DNA of 64,000 nt, taken from contig CAXIPT010000003.1 in NCBI GenBank assembly GCA_964030475.1, forward strand, positions 3,346,901 through 3,410,900, in the 5' to 3' direction. The stretch comes from Tethya wilhelma (Eukaryota; Porifera; Demospongiae; Tethyida; Tethyidae). A program made the translations under genes and the position numbers. Under the pieces are notes generated by a model, which saw nothing but the letters and a program-made list of their open reading frames with translations, was not told the origin of the DNA and did not search any database. The number at the start of each line of letters is the position of its first letter. Position 1 is the first letter of the stretch. Positions 51,897 through 64,000 of the stretch are shown here, one piece after another.

Positions 51897-53778
51897 GATA
51901 GCTGACTTCCAGTCCAGTTGCTTCTTTTCAAGTAATGAACGAATCAGTGAGGTGCAAAATTTGTATTGTCAAATTAGCAGCTAACACTGTCGAGTTGTTC
52001 GTCTAAACTAAACACAACTATACAACTGACTTTATCTTAACCTAGTTCAATGCCTCTACGTGCAACTCTAACAAATGAGCATGCACAGAAGAGGCCTAAT
52101 CCAGGTATAAACACGGACTCTGTCACTGAAGGTAGAGAGCAAGCAGCTGCTACTAATATCACTAGCAGCAAATTGCACAGCAGACTAGCTGGATAGACTG
52201 CACACTTTAAGTGGTCAGTGTATTGGGTTTACAACGATAGATAAACGGCCTCTGATGAGCCCAGTCTCATTCAGGAGAACAATAGACTCACAGTGAGCTG
52301 GTGGGTGCAATTATTGTCCCCACAGCTCAAGACACAAAGGGGCATTGCACATAGACACGCTGTGTTGTCGGTGTATTGGCTATGATCGATGGTGTTTGCA
52401 TTTAATCTGAATCAGGGTGTGTGCTGTTGAGCCAAATACACCAACCAAACAAATGACTGTGAGCGTACACCATTGGGGATGTTTGGTCTGAACTGCAGGG
52501 ACTAGCCTGTCCACTGAAGCCATGCATGCACTGTACACAGTAATATTATATTAGTTCCAATGCAAAATGTAAGGAGACTGAGCAACTCAGACAACAATGG
52601 TTTTATGCACTGTCTGAGCATGTACATGTGGTTGCCAACCTGCAGACATGCCACACCGCACACAAATACGTCATGTGCACGACTAAACATTAGTACAGTG
52701 CATGACAATCATCAAATTGAGTACTGTTACATACCTCCCAAAATGTGAACTATTGTGTTTTCATGTTGAGGAGAGGCTGTCTTCCAAGACAGGAGGTGGA
52801 CCAACCCCTCAAACAGGGGTACTTAAGCAAAGAGCAGTTTCAAAACTTTGCAAAACGTCCCACTGACTCAGAAATTTTTAATAACGAAAGTTCGAAGGTC
52901 AATTGTTGCGGACAGAGTCACGGGAATCACTGACTCGTCACAGGCGTGTACGTGTAGCTATTTCTGATGTTTACCCCCTCCCCACGTACAGTCCTTGTAG
53001 TGCAATGGCTTATGCAATATTTATTCTAAAGTTTGATTCTGTGATGGCTACCGGTTATCTTTGATCAAACTGACACTGCGCAAGAGTAGACTGTGAGTCC
53101 ACAATTCGCAAGGAAGCTCAGCTGTTTTCATGCCCTATCGGACCTGAAATTGTGTTTGTATACGCATCAAAATACTGATTTATCAATGTAGTGCTCAATT
53201 AAAAGATTTTTTGGTGTGAAAAACATGCAGACTAACAACATCCGAACGCAGCATAGTCCTGATATATAGCCGCTACGATTTTTGGCCGCACGACTGAAAG
53301 CAGTCAGGTTTCCATTCCAAAGAATCTGGAATGGAACAATGGGAAGGAAACATTTCATTAGAATCAACGTTTTGTCATATTGTTTGCGGATAATACCCTT
53401 TGTTCTGCGTAACTCAGGCTGCGCAGGGCCCTCATTGCAAATGGCCTCGTAGTGCATACTGCATGTAGCTGCTTCCAATAATCCTTTGCACCTGGAGGAA
53501 CCTGTGTCCGAGCCCAGGCAGCTAAGAACCACTGCTGTATCACTAATCATCTCTCTGTTTGCACCCCAAGCTTGCTGCAGACAACATTCTGCAGTAGTCG
53601 TAGGAGTGTAGCAGGATCTATCGCAAGTATTAAAAATGAGGTTAGTTTTACCAAAATAAGATACGGGCAATGATATAAATAAGCCCCGACAGGCTGTTCG
53701 TAAGACATTATTATGACTAGATATATAGCTATAGCTGAATATGATGACTTAATACATTAAACATGAGCAGGAATTGAA
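51897..53778. other. Divergent 1.9-kb region between collagens 3 and 4
   Basis: Upstream of both collagen 3 (-) and collagen 4 (+), so it probably holds their promoters and 5' UTRs. The only long open frame is 53167-53670 (-), listed separately. No repeats or RNA genes were recognised. Confidence 0.5.
53167..53670 (-). CDS. Hypothetical Cys-containing open frame, doubtful
   Basis: 167 codons open from ATG to stop, with a Cys-rich first half (CDRSC, AECCLQQAW, VLSCLGSD, SSRCKGLL, ATCSMHYEAICNEG) that resembles a secreted cysteine-rich domain or a piece of a longer spliced gene. The second half is basic with no pattern. No signal peptide and no family recognised. It lies in the putative promoter region of collagen 4, with its start about 110 bp upstream of that gene. 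It may be an exon of an unrecognised gene or chance. Confidence 0.25.
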   Translation of the reverse strand: MPVSYFGKTNLIFNTCDRSCYTPTTTAECCLQQAWGANREMISDTAVVLSCLGSDTGSSRCKGLLEAATCSMHYEAICNEGPAQPELRRTKGIIRKQYDKTLILMKCFLPIVPFQILWNGNLTAFSRAAKNRSGYISGLCCVRMLLVCMFFTPKNLLIEHYIDKSVF

Positions 53779-56700
53779 ATGGGTTTGGGCTATTGCTACA
53801 GGTCATTTTTTTACTTATTCGTGTTAGCCAGCCTTTTCTGGGGAACTCACAGTCAAACTCAGGATGATCAGGACTGTATCTTTGACGGTAAGTTATCATA
53901 TTTTATCTTGTCTATGACTCAAAGTATGAGTGACTTTTGCTTGTATATACTCATGCAGTAGCTATAACAAAAGTAAATTTATATAAGTATTATAATATTG
54001 TGGTACATGTTAGCTAGTCTATCGATTATGCGACATGTTGAGAAAATTAGCTGTTCTTTTATCATACAGACTATTTGGATTTGATTCCTAGTGACAACCA
54101 AATAACACAACCTGGAATATGTCCCAGCCCACCAAGAAGAGATTCAGCTATTCAGTTTAGTCAGTTAGGAGGGGATGCTCAAGGAGTAAACTTCACCAAT
54201 CTTGATGTCCAGTTTGACAGTGGTCCATTCTGTATTGCTATAACAACCAGCCTTGCCGCTGACACTCAGGAGTCAGTGCTCTATTTCTATGATGCAAATG
54301 ATGCTATAATACCAAGTGGTTCCTTTTCAGTACAAGAGGACACTATATCAGTCGATTTAGGCACTGGAGACGTAGTAGAATTTAATTTCCCAACTCCAGC
54401 AGACGTTTATGTTCAATACCAAGTGTGCTATGATCCCAATGGCCAGTCAATGAGACTATACCAGGGTTGTCAACGAATAGCACAACAGCCCTTCTTCCTA
54501 CCACCAGACTCAGGTTTTGCCAATGGGCAAGTGAGCGTACTGGCACCTCTTGTATCAGGAAATGGCGCAGTGTTTAGTGTAAGTCTTTTTGCCATTTTGT
54601 TGTTGTTATATAGTTCGCTGTAACTATTGTTTCTCAATGAAACCTGAACATCATTCACTTCCATTTTTAACTATATGCAGGGAGCTGTTCAACAACTGTA
54701 TGGAGTAGCCTGCAGAACTTCGTTCACAGACATTGATGCAATAGCTAATGCACAGTGCAATCACATCCCGTCAGACTGTACACAACCGAGACTATTACTA
54801 CAGGAAGCCATTGGTGCACTTGACGCAGATGCTACTGTAAGTTACATATTGCTGCATGGATGCTATTATAATATTCTATTACACTTTTGCTCTCACTTTC
54901 AGGTTGATCCTCTCCAACCATCTCTTCCCATTAAAGGAGTAAGACATCATTAATGTTGGCACGAACATCAAATATAATTCTGAGATGTATAAAGTCAGAT
55001 ATAACTCACACTATGTCATGTATGCTGTCTTAAAACACTAATTGTAGGAAAAAGGACAGAAAGGAGAAGCAGGTGATGTTGTATTTGGTCCAGTAAGTCA
55101 CATTTTTATGGAACGTGCAAAGTATATTGCCATGATGTTGTTAATGTCATGTTTTATAGCCTGGAACTCCTGGTGGTCAAGGACGAGATGGACGACAGGG
55201 TCCCCCCGGCCCCCCTGGAACTCCTGGTTTGCCTGGAAGGAAGGGTCCTCGAGTGAGTTATAACTGAAATAAAGTCAGTGAATGATTTAGAGCAGAGGAT
55301 GATGTATCACGTTATCAATTACAGGGAGATCCTGGTCTCAATGGATTGCCTGGACCGCGTGGACCTCCAGGTCCACCTGGACAAGCTTTGTTTGTGAGTG
55401 CAATAATAATATACACTGGTATGCATTACTTATTATGGACTACCATTTAATTAACAACTGAACACAGCTTGATGGAGGTGGGCCAGCTGATAATGTTCAG
55501 GATTCTGATCCATACAAGGGTCCAACTGCTTGTACACCTGTAAGTATATAAAATTGTTTGTTTAACTTAGCTTGCATGCTGCATTTTGTTCATTTAATGG
55601 AAATGTTCCATATCTCAGGGAGAAGTTGGCCCCAGAGGTCCTCCTGGTGCTCAAGGAAGAAGAGGTCCTCCTGTGAGTACTCCCTTCATAGTGTCCCGTA
55701 AGTATAATACCATGCATGTTTATATATTTGCAGGGTCCACCCGGTCAAGATGGAGCTGTGGGAAATCCTGGAGATAGAGGACCACCGGTACATGCAATTG
55801 CCAGGAAATGACATAACATTTGTGGGAATTACAGTACTTCATTTTGAACCACAATAGGGTCCAATTGGTGCATCAGGACCACCTGGAGCTCGAGGAAAAG
55901 AAGGAGAACGTGGCTCACCTGGTCCAAATGGACATCCAGGAGCTCGTGGACCCGTAGGAGAGAAGGGAAACAAAGGATTAACAGGACCAGCTGGAGTACA
56001 AGGAGAGAAAGGGCCACAAGTAAATAGAGATGATGTTGTATCTCCCAAAGTGTGCATGTTTACTTCGAATGCTTTCATTCATATTAGGGAGAACCGGGAA
56101 CACGAGGTACACCAGGCAGACAGTGTGAGGATGGAGCAACTGGACATCCTGGTGATCCTGGGCCACCTGGACCTAATGGAATCCCTGTAAGCAATAGAGG
56201 CTCCCTGCTGTTTTGACATTACATGTAATCACATAATTATATACTGCAATAATTACAGGGACCCCAAGGTATACAAGGACCACCTGGAGATATTGGACCG
56301 CCAGGACCACCTGTAAGTGACTTGCATTATAACTTTAGGACAGTTAACAATCTAATGATATGCAATCAATGATATCATGATTACGTTCAATAGGGACCAA
56401 CTGGTGAGACAGGAGAGCCAGGTGGCAAGGGAGCAAGGGGAGGACCTGGACCCCGTGGGTTCACAGGACAAAGAGGTCCTACTGGGCCACCTGTAAGACT
56501 ACCTGTTTGGCTGACGTTCATGCACATCAATGACACCTCCATGTTGTGTGTACCCTTTCTGTTCAACAGGGTCGTGATGGTATTCCTGGAGCACAAGGGC
56601 CCCCTGGTAGCGATGGTGCTGCTGGCGCTAATGGTGATGTTGGTATCAGTGGAGCAGAAGGTCCAATTGTGAGTTCAAACACACAATAATTACTATGTGG

Positions 56701-59700
56701 AAAGGTGTATTATTCAACTTTCTTGAAATGGTAAAGGGTCACCCAGGTCCAGAGGGTCCTCCTGGTGAGAAGGGAACAGCTGTAAGTATATTCATAGTGT
56801 GCTGTTGTCAATAGTCAATACACTTATCATACAATTTATAGGGAACACCTGGTCCTCCTGGTCCACCTGGAAACCCTGGTCTTTCAGGAGAACAAGGAGA
56901 TTTTGGTCCCCCTGGCCCACCTGGTCAAAAAGGAGAAAGAGTAATGAGAGTTCATTATTATTAGTCGATAAAAAAAATTAACGTCTGAAATGTTCTGCAG
57001 GGTCATGATGGAATATCTGGTGCTAGAGGTCCACCTGGAGACCAAGGACCACTTGTAAGCGCTTCACACAATAAATAGAGCTGCAACAGTAATAAATGTT
57101 ATATTGTATATGTAATTAATGTAGGGTCCACCAGGTTCTCCTGGACTGAATGGGCATGATGGAGAAGATGGTCCACAAGTAACTCAATAATAATGCAAAT
57201 AGCTATGGCAATATTGCATCCTTTTTTTAATGATATTCAGGGTCCTCCTGGACTGCAAGGAAATGCTGGACCACCCGGTCCTTCTGGAGAGAGGGTGAGG
57301 GACTGACTAAGTGATAATGGCTTACATTAATAATTCACATCTTTGGCATGTTTTTTGATTACTATATTCAGGGTCCACAAGGCCCACGTGGATTCGCTGG
57401 CTATCCAGGCCCTGTAGGTGCAAAGGGAAGTCCCGGAAATACTGGAAAAAGAGGTTTGACAGGACCAAAAGGAAAGCGTGGATTGCCTGGTTTCCCTGGA
57501 AGTCCTGGTGCTCCTGGACCAAAAGTGAGGCAGCTAGTTTCACATCACTATTCTATTTAAAACATGACAATACTGTTCATATGCATGCAGGGACCACAAG
57601 GTGCAAGAGGGGTGTCTGGAGCTCCTGGAAGACCTGGAGCAAAGGTCAGCTGTCCATCCATGTATATTATAGTACAGTAATACTTGCTTTGTGGCGAACA
57701 ATTGTTGATGAATGGAATGATTTATACAGGGCTCTCAAGGACCTGACGGACCTACAGGTTCACCTGGAGATCCTGTAAGTATTGTTATCACAGTGGTAGT
57801 GTGTACAACACAGTAGCATAACGTTAATACTACTTGTACATTAACCCTTTCTCCCAATTGTAATGATTATGTATAATAGGGATTTATTGGAGAGCCTGGA
57901 TCGACAGGTCCACCAGGTCCAACAGGAGAACCAGTAAGATGAGAAATCATCTAGCACCATGTGAAATGTACAAAATGACTTTTCCCCCTCCTCTCTTTCC
58001 CCCTCTTTGTGCATGTAGGGAGCACCTGGATCAGATGGAGCTCCAGGTTTCCCTGGTGCTGCTGGAGACCCTGTATGTTAATTTAGCAGACATTTGTTGG
58101 ATGTGTTCCACAACTATATTCCTACTCTCTCTACAGGGTCAGCCAGGAAGAGATGGAACGCCAGGACCACCGGGATTGAGAGGAGAGAAAGTAAACCACA
58201 TTACTTGCTGCTTTCACTTGTGTGTTACCATATAGCGGGAAATTTTCGTTTGGGAAAATTTTTTGCGAATTTCACGGTTTGGCAGCTTTCCGCGAAAATT
58301 TTCCCCCACGAAATTTGTAAGGTACGAGGTCGTCACGTAATGTTGAGACGCAATCCACGAAAATTTTCCCCGCGAATTTCTATTCAAGACGAAAACGCAA
58401 AAATTTTCCCCCATGAAAATTTCCCACTATACGGTAATACTTACACAACAATTCTTTAGGGAACCAGCGGTCAAAGAGGACCAACTGGTGATGCCGGTGA
58501 GCCTGGGGTGCCTGGTGCTCGAGGTGAAGTTGGTACACCTGGAGCTGACGGGAAAGATGGAGAGCCTGGGGCACAAGGACCACCTGGACCACCAGGGGCT
58601 ACGGGGACTACAGGACAACGTGGAGAAAGGGGAGAACCGGGTGAAAGAGGTGCAACTGGTGATCCTGGTGTACAAGGCTTGCCTGGAAGTCCAGGAACTA
58701 ACGGCAATCCTGGTCTACCTGGACCACCTGGCCTTCCCGGATCAACAGGACCAGCTGGAAACCCTGTACGCTGGTGGATGAATTAATGCATAATTGTATT
58801 AATATCACTTGCAAGGTGTAGAATATAACAGTGGCTAATTAGGCTTTGTATGATGGCTTCATTGCAGGGAACACCAGGACAAAATGGACAACCGGGACAG
58901 GCTGGTTTACCTGGTGAATCTGGAGAGAGAGGAGAGCGGGGAGATCCTGGAGATGATGGCCTCCCTGGAGCTATCGTAAGTATATGCCTGCATGGGAGGC
59001 AATGAGTTCGGACTAAAGTGAATCACACGCGACTTGTCATGTTTCGACAGGGACCATCTGGCATCCCTGGTGACTCCGGAGATCAAGGACCTGAAGGACC
59101 AAAGGTTTGTTGTTATGCACACAGGCTATATGTATGGCATTATTATGTATGTACATCATAGTAATATTATCTAGTGATATATACTGACCACTTAACCATA
59201 CAAGCTGTCTACTCTTTCATAGGGAGACGATGGAGAACCTGGACCTCAAGGTTCAGTTGGTCCGAGAGGAGATCCTGTAAGATTAGCTTGTGTACTCTTT
59301 ATGTAGATAGTCTGTTCAAAGAAAGAAAAATTGTTTACTTAGGGATCACCAGGAGACAGAGGACCTCCAGGATCACCTGGAGCTGATGGAAGTCCCGGAG
59401 ACAGGGGAGATCCCGGACCGAGTGGAAGCAAGGGAGATAAGGGTTCAAAGGTGAAAAGACAGCTAACTTCATTTGTTGTACACACTCATCGTATAAATGT
59501 ATCTTCACTGATGCATGCACTCCACAGGGAGAACGTGGCTCCAGAGGATTTGGAGGACAAGATGGTATACCTGGACCAGCTGTGAGTATAGCTAGCGGAT
59601 GATATTAAATTTTATTGTTTAATTTGTCACATAATTGTCTGATTCTCTCAGGGAGCTCCAGGAGAAAGAGGAGAAAAGGGAGAAACTGGAGAACAAGGTC

Positions 59701-61957
59701 TTCCAGTAAGTTTTTCCACCATACAAACAAATCATGATTAATGTGTGTTCATTCTCAAATGTGTTCTGTGTAGGGAGCAACTGGTGGGGTTGGTTTACAA
59801 GGTCCACGAGGAAGTCCAGGAGATATTGTAAGTTGATTGAAATTTAACCATTTAAGACATCTTACTCTTACTCTTCACTGCACACCAACATCCAGGGACC
59901 AGCTGGACCTGGTGGACCGCCAGGAGCTGAAGGACAACGGGGACCAAAGGGAGATACCGGTCCAAGAGGACCAAGTGGACCACCTGGCATACCAGGAGAG
60001 AAAGGAGATGATGGAGCACCTGGATCCAGTGGTCCACCTGGAACTCCAGGAGCACCTGTAAGCATCATTCAACAGGACTAGCTGACAACACAGGCTCAGC
60101 TTTAGTTAACTCTTTTAACATGTACGTTGCTTGCAATGAGCTGTCGTCATTAACACACACTTGACAGGGAGCACCTGGTGACCCCGGCGCTGCTGGTTTG
60201 CCAGGAGAGACTGGATCCGTAGGACAAGTTGGTGCACCAGGTCCAATTGGACCACAGGGACCACCTGGACCACCAGTACGTACCAGAGTTCAGGCTGGTT
60301 GCCTAGCAGCACTAACAAATGCAACACTCTAACACACGATGCATACAGGGTGATGATGGAGCTGATGGAGAAGATGGTGTGCCAGGAACCCCAGGAGCAA
60401 TCGGCCCACCTGGTCCTCCTGGAGCTGTTGGGCCACCAGGAGATCCTGGACCGACTGTGAGTGAAGAAAGACTACACATGCTTGCAAAGATTGAATCCTA
60501 CCCCAGCATGAACAAGCAACGATTGATTTTTAAATGGGCAATCATTATAAAACTCCAACTGCTCTTGTAGGGACCACCTGGACCAGTAGGAGAGCTTGGA
60601 CAGAAGGGTCAGAGAGGAGAGAAAGGTAGCGCAGGACCTCCTGGAGGTAGAGGACAAGCTGGACCATCAGGACAGCAGGTATTTACTTTCAATCTGACTG
60701 AGAGTTGTGGCCTCAAAATGGGAAATGCATTTCAAAGGCAGGCAGACACAAATAGTTAACTCTTGTTGCAATGATACCTACAGGGAGACTCTGGACCACC
60801 TGGACCAGTTGGACAACCTGGAGCAGCTGGATCAACTGTAAGCACTATGAGAATGCATGGGAAGTCGTTATCAATAATTAATATGTTAACTCCTTTCAAA
60901 CTCCGCAGGGAGAAGTTGGTCTGCCTGGTAATGATGGTCCTACAGGAGATGCTGGACCTCCTGTACGTTGAATTTCAGACTTTCCCATACCTTACACTTG
61001 TTTCTATGATGATGGTATTGTTGACATCATTATTAGGGAGCACCTGGGGAACCTGGCCCACGAGGGGCTCAAGGAGAGAAGGGACAACAGGGACCGAGAG
61101 GAAACAAGGGAGAGACTGGGGATCGTGGAGATATTGGTGAGCCTGGACCTCAAGGTCCACCTGGTCTGCCCGGGGTTGCTGGTCCCAAAGGAAACAGAGT
61201 AAGCAAAAATGCCGTCGACACGATGTGTTGCCTACTATACTTGTGTAAGCTTTGATCATTATAAATGTCAATCTGTTTGCCCCTGTAGGGAGACACTGGT
61301 TTGAGAGGAGCTGATGGAGAGAATGGGCCACAGGGACCGCACGGTCTGCAAGGACCACCTGTACGTAAAACTTACAGCTGTATACATGTACAACCTTCAT
61401 GATCTCTGCATTGTTCTTTGCATATTCATAAAGGGAGAGAAAGGAGATATTGGTATACCTGGACCTCCTGTGAGTTAATACTGCTGCTTTAAATATGCAA
61501 ATATGCTAATTTCTTGCTCTTATTTCGTATATGTCAGGGACCCAAAGGAGAACCTGGTCCTCCAGGAGAGTCTCACACCGTCCCAATTGGATCAAACGTA
61601 AGTGTGTATCAACATGTGCACAATAGTCTTATTATATCCAGCACTACCAACATTACCTGTATGAGTGAGGGGTATATACACTGGTTGGTTTTGTTGTACA
61701 GAATCCACCTCTTGATCTGAAGTCCGGCAGTTTCTACCTCAGTCAGAAGCAACCAGATAAGATGGTGCACGAAGGAATTTTCACTATCTTCACTGAAATA
61801 GACAGCATGAGAAATGAGCTCAATGACATGCTGAGACCAAACGGCAGCCAACAGGCACCAGCAAGAAGCTGCTACGACCTATTCCTCTGCAATCCATTGT
61901 TTGAAGAAGGTAAGAGCTACATAGACAAGCACTGAATGTGAAGACNATGATTCTACG

Positions 61958-61988
<31 letters not shown>

Positions 61989-62576
61989 CAATAGGCTATT
62001 ACTGGATTGATCCCAACGTTGCCAGTATTAGTGATGCAGTCCAGGTGTACTGTACCAAGCCAGGCTGCTCCTGTTTAGACTGCAAACTAGAAGATTCACA
62101 GGTGAGATGGGTAGCTAATTAACTTAATTAGTACGTACACAAATTAATTTGTGATAATTAATTAACCATCTGTATTTTAATATGCCCAGATGAGCTGTCC
62201 AGTGCCATCCGATCAGCTCAACTTACTGCGTCTCTTGAGCAGTAATGCTAAGCAAGAGGTTACAATGCACAGTTCAAGGAAGGACATGAAGTTTATTGCC
62301 GCCAACGGAGACCTGTTTAAGGAGGAGCACATCGAAGTGCAAAACGTACGTTCACACACAGACACACAGACACACACAGACACATTAATTTATAAGGTAA
62401 ATTAATTGGAAGGTAAATAATTTTCAATGGTCACACAAAACCTGTTTACTTTATCTCTACATATTGTAGCAAGTCTGATGGGATCACTTAGATTGGGGTA
62501 GTTTGGAATGTGAGTATAGAATACTGTATATTGTCTAAATTAGTTTGTAAATCAGATCTCCTTGCCCCATTCAAGG

Positions 62577-62628
<52 letters not shown>

Positions 62629-62787
62629 TCACTTACCTCCGGCTCCCTACAGGTGAACCACAAGAGAACAGACATCACTCTTCGTGGTGATCCTGAAATG
62701 TTCCCTCTTGACGAAATTGAGATGAGAGAAGAGGATGTGTCCACATTTGAGCTACGTAGAGCATGCTTCTGCAACAAGCTACAATGA
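53779..62787 (+). CDS. Fibrillar collagen chain (collagen 4), divergent COLFI
   Basis: Exon 1 (53779-53887) codes a signal peptide ([18 protein letters not shown]). Exons about 54070-54578 and 54681-54836 code a globular, Cys-containing N-domain, probably TSPN/laminin-G-like ([38 protein letters not shown]). A minor helix follows (55069-55392), then an interruption with one Cys ([19 protein letters not shown], about 55470-55541), then the main Gly-X-Y helix from 55620 to about 61600. Helix exons are clean multiples of 9 bp: 99 (56395-56493), 45 (56737-56781), 54 (57001-57054), 54 (57241-57294), 153 (57372-57524), one of about 306 (58460-58764), 108. COLFI: 61702-61909 ([11 protein letters not shown]), 61995-62101 ([23 protein letters not shown]), 62190-62345 and 62653-62787, ending RACFCNKLQ. 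The C3 cysteine is Ser, both cysteines of the C6-C7 pair are absent, and the GPVCF ending is not kept. Fast-evolving chain. Confidence 0.92.
58226..58435. mobile_element. MITE-like element, 210 bp, second copy
   Basis: Same length and termini as 538-747: left TACCATATAGCGGGAAATTT, right GAAAATTTCCCACTATACGGTA. The interior is rich in GCGAAAATTTTCCCC words in both orientations. In a collagen 4 intron. Confidence 0.75.
61946..61986. repeat. N followed by (TC)n microsatellite
   Basis: Single N at 61946, then a TC run at about 61955-61986 that forms the polypyrimidine tract before the YYWIDPN exon of collagen 4. Confidence 0.9.
62578..62624. repeat. (AC)n microsatellite
   Basis: AC run in the last intron of collagen 4, about 30 bp before the final acceptor. 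Confidence 0.95.
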
Positions 62788-63230
62788 GAAGTAGTGAAGC
62801 AATTAATATAACATCAGAAAACACAGCTACTTTCATTTTGTTTGTTATAATAGAAGGCTCTGCCGACCTAGTTTATTGAATTAGTGTACGTTGTATGCAA
62901 CTTTTTTTGTATTTTTTGAGAACCGAATCGACCATTGTGTACGTGTACTTGTATACTTCTCTTATTATCCAGACAGCTTATGTTTTCTTTTATGTGTCCA
63001 ATGCATCGATCTCCGACTAAATTAATTCTAGTATTATATATGTATACCTAGTTGTTTTGTATGAACAGTATTTCTCATATTGGATACTTGGTATTAATAT
63101 ATAAAAAAAAAACAAAAAACAACCAACAACTAATTGTGTGTGTTTTGGAGAGAATAAGTAGAAAAAATAGACACACCGTTGCATTGTCTGAAGTTGTTCC
63201 CTAAAGATCAAGAGCTGCTGAGTTCAACTT
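62788..63230. other. Convergent intergenic region collagen 4 / DDAH
   Basis: AT-rich 3' UTR sequence of both genes, with an A-rich run (about 63100-63125). No other feature recognised. Confidence 0.6.

Positions 63231-64000
<770 letters not shown>

Noticed and set aside
52745..52933. Short gene upstream of collagen 4
   Set aside because: 62 codons, no pattern, no splice context that extends it.

Overview
The window is nuclear DNA from an animal, most likely a demosponge; Amphimedon-like is a guess from gene content and architecture, not a search. Evidence: four fibrillar collagen genes cut into dozens of short exons with consensus GT-AG introns mostly of 60-150 bp, a Drosha gene, a LARGE-type glycosyltransferase, a DDAH gene, and many microsatellites, MITE-like elements and tRNA-derived SINEs. 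Three isolated N characters (25285, 51377, 61946) show it comes from a draft assembly.

Layout: 246-1514 (+) is the 3' part of a two-RRM RNA-binding protein gene. 2270-12875 (-) is fibrillar collagen 1. 13129-13338 is a LINE remnant. 13777-20927 (-) is Drosha, with about 1.88 kb covering its central domain and the first half of RNase IIIa present twice in tandem. 21468-32749 is a block of single-exon genes: GH3 glycosidase A (+), a truncated GH3 copy D (-), GH3 B (-), GH3 C (-), and LARGE (+), which faces GH3 C across only 84 bp. 33152-42682 (-) is collagen 2, 43398-51896 (-) is collagen 3, 53779-62787 (+) is collagen 4, and 63231-64000 (-) is the 3' part of DDAH.

The collagens, LARGE and perhaps the membrane-anchored GH3 enzymes would act in the secretory pathway or extracellular matrix. 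The collagens keep the fibrillar layout: signal peptide, a TSPN/laminin-G-like N-domain in at least 2 and probably 1 and 4, a minor helix and interruption, a long Gly-X-Y helix built from 45/54/99/108-bp exons, and a COLFI C-propeptide. None of the four C-propeptides carries both of the cysteines that form the interchain disulfides of vertebrate procollagens. The set looks split into complementary chains, which suggests heterotrimers.

The points most worth following up are this cysteine pattern, the Drosha internal duplication with a frameshift in one copy, the mosaic near-identity of the intronless GH3 genes, and the GH3-LARGE divergent pair. I did not find an obviously new multi-gene system. 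Exon boundaries were read by eye from splice consensus and family similarity, so internal exon lists are approximate.
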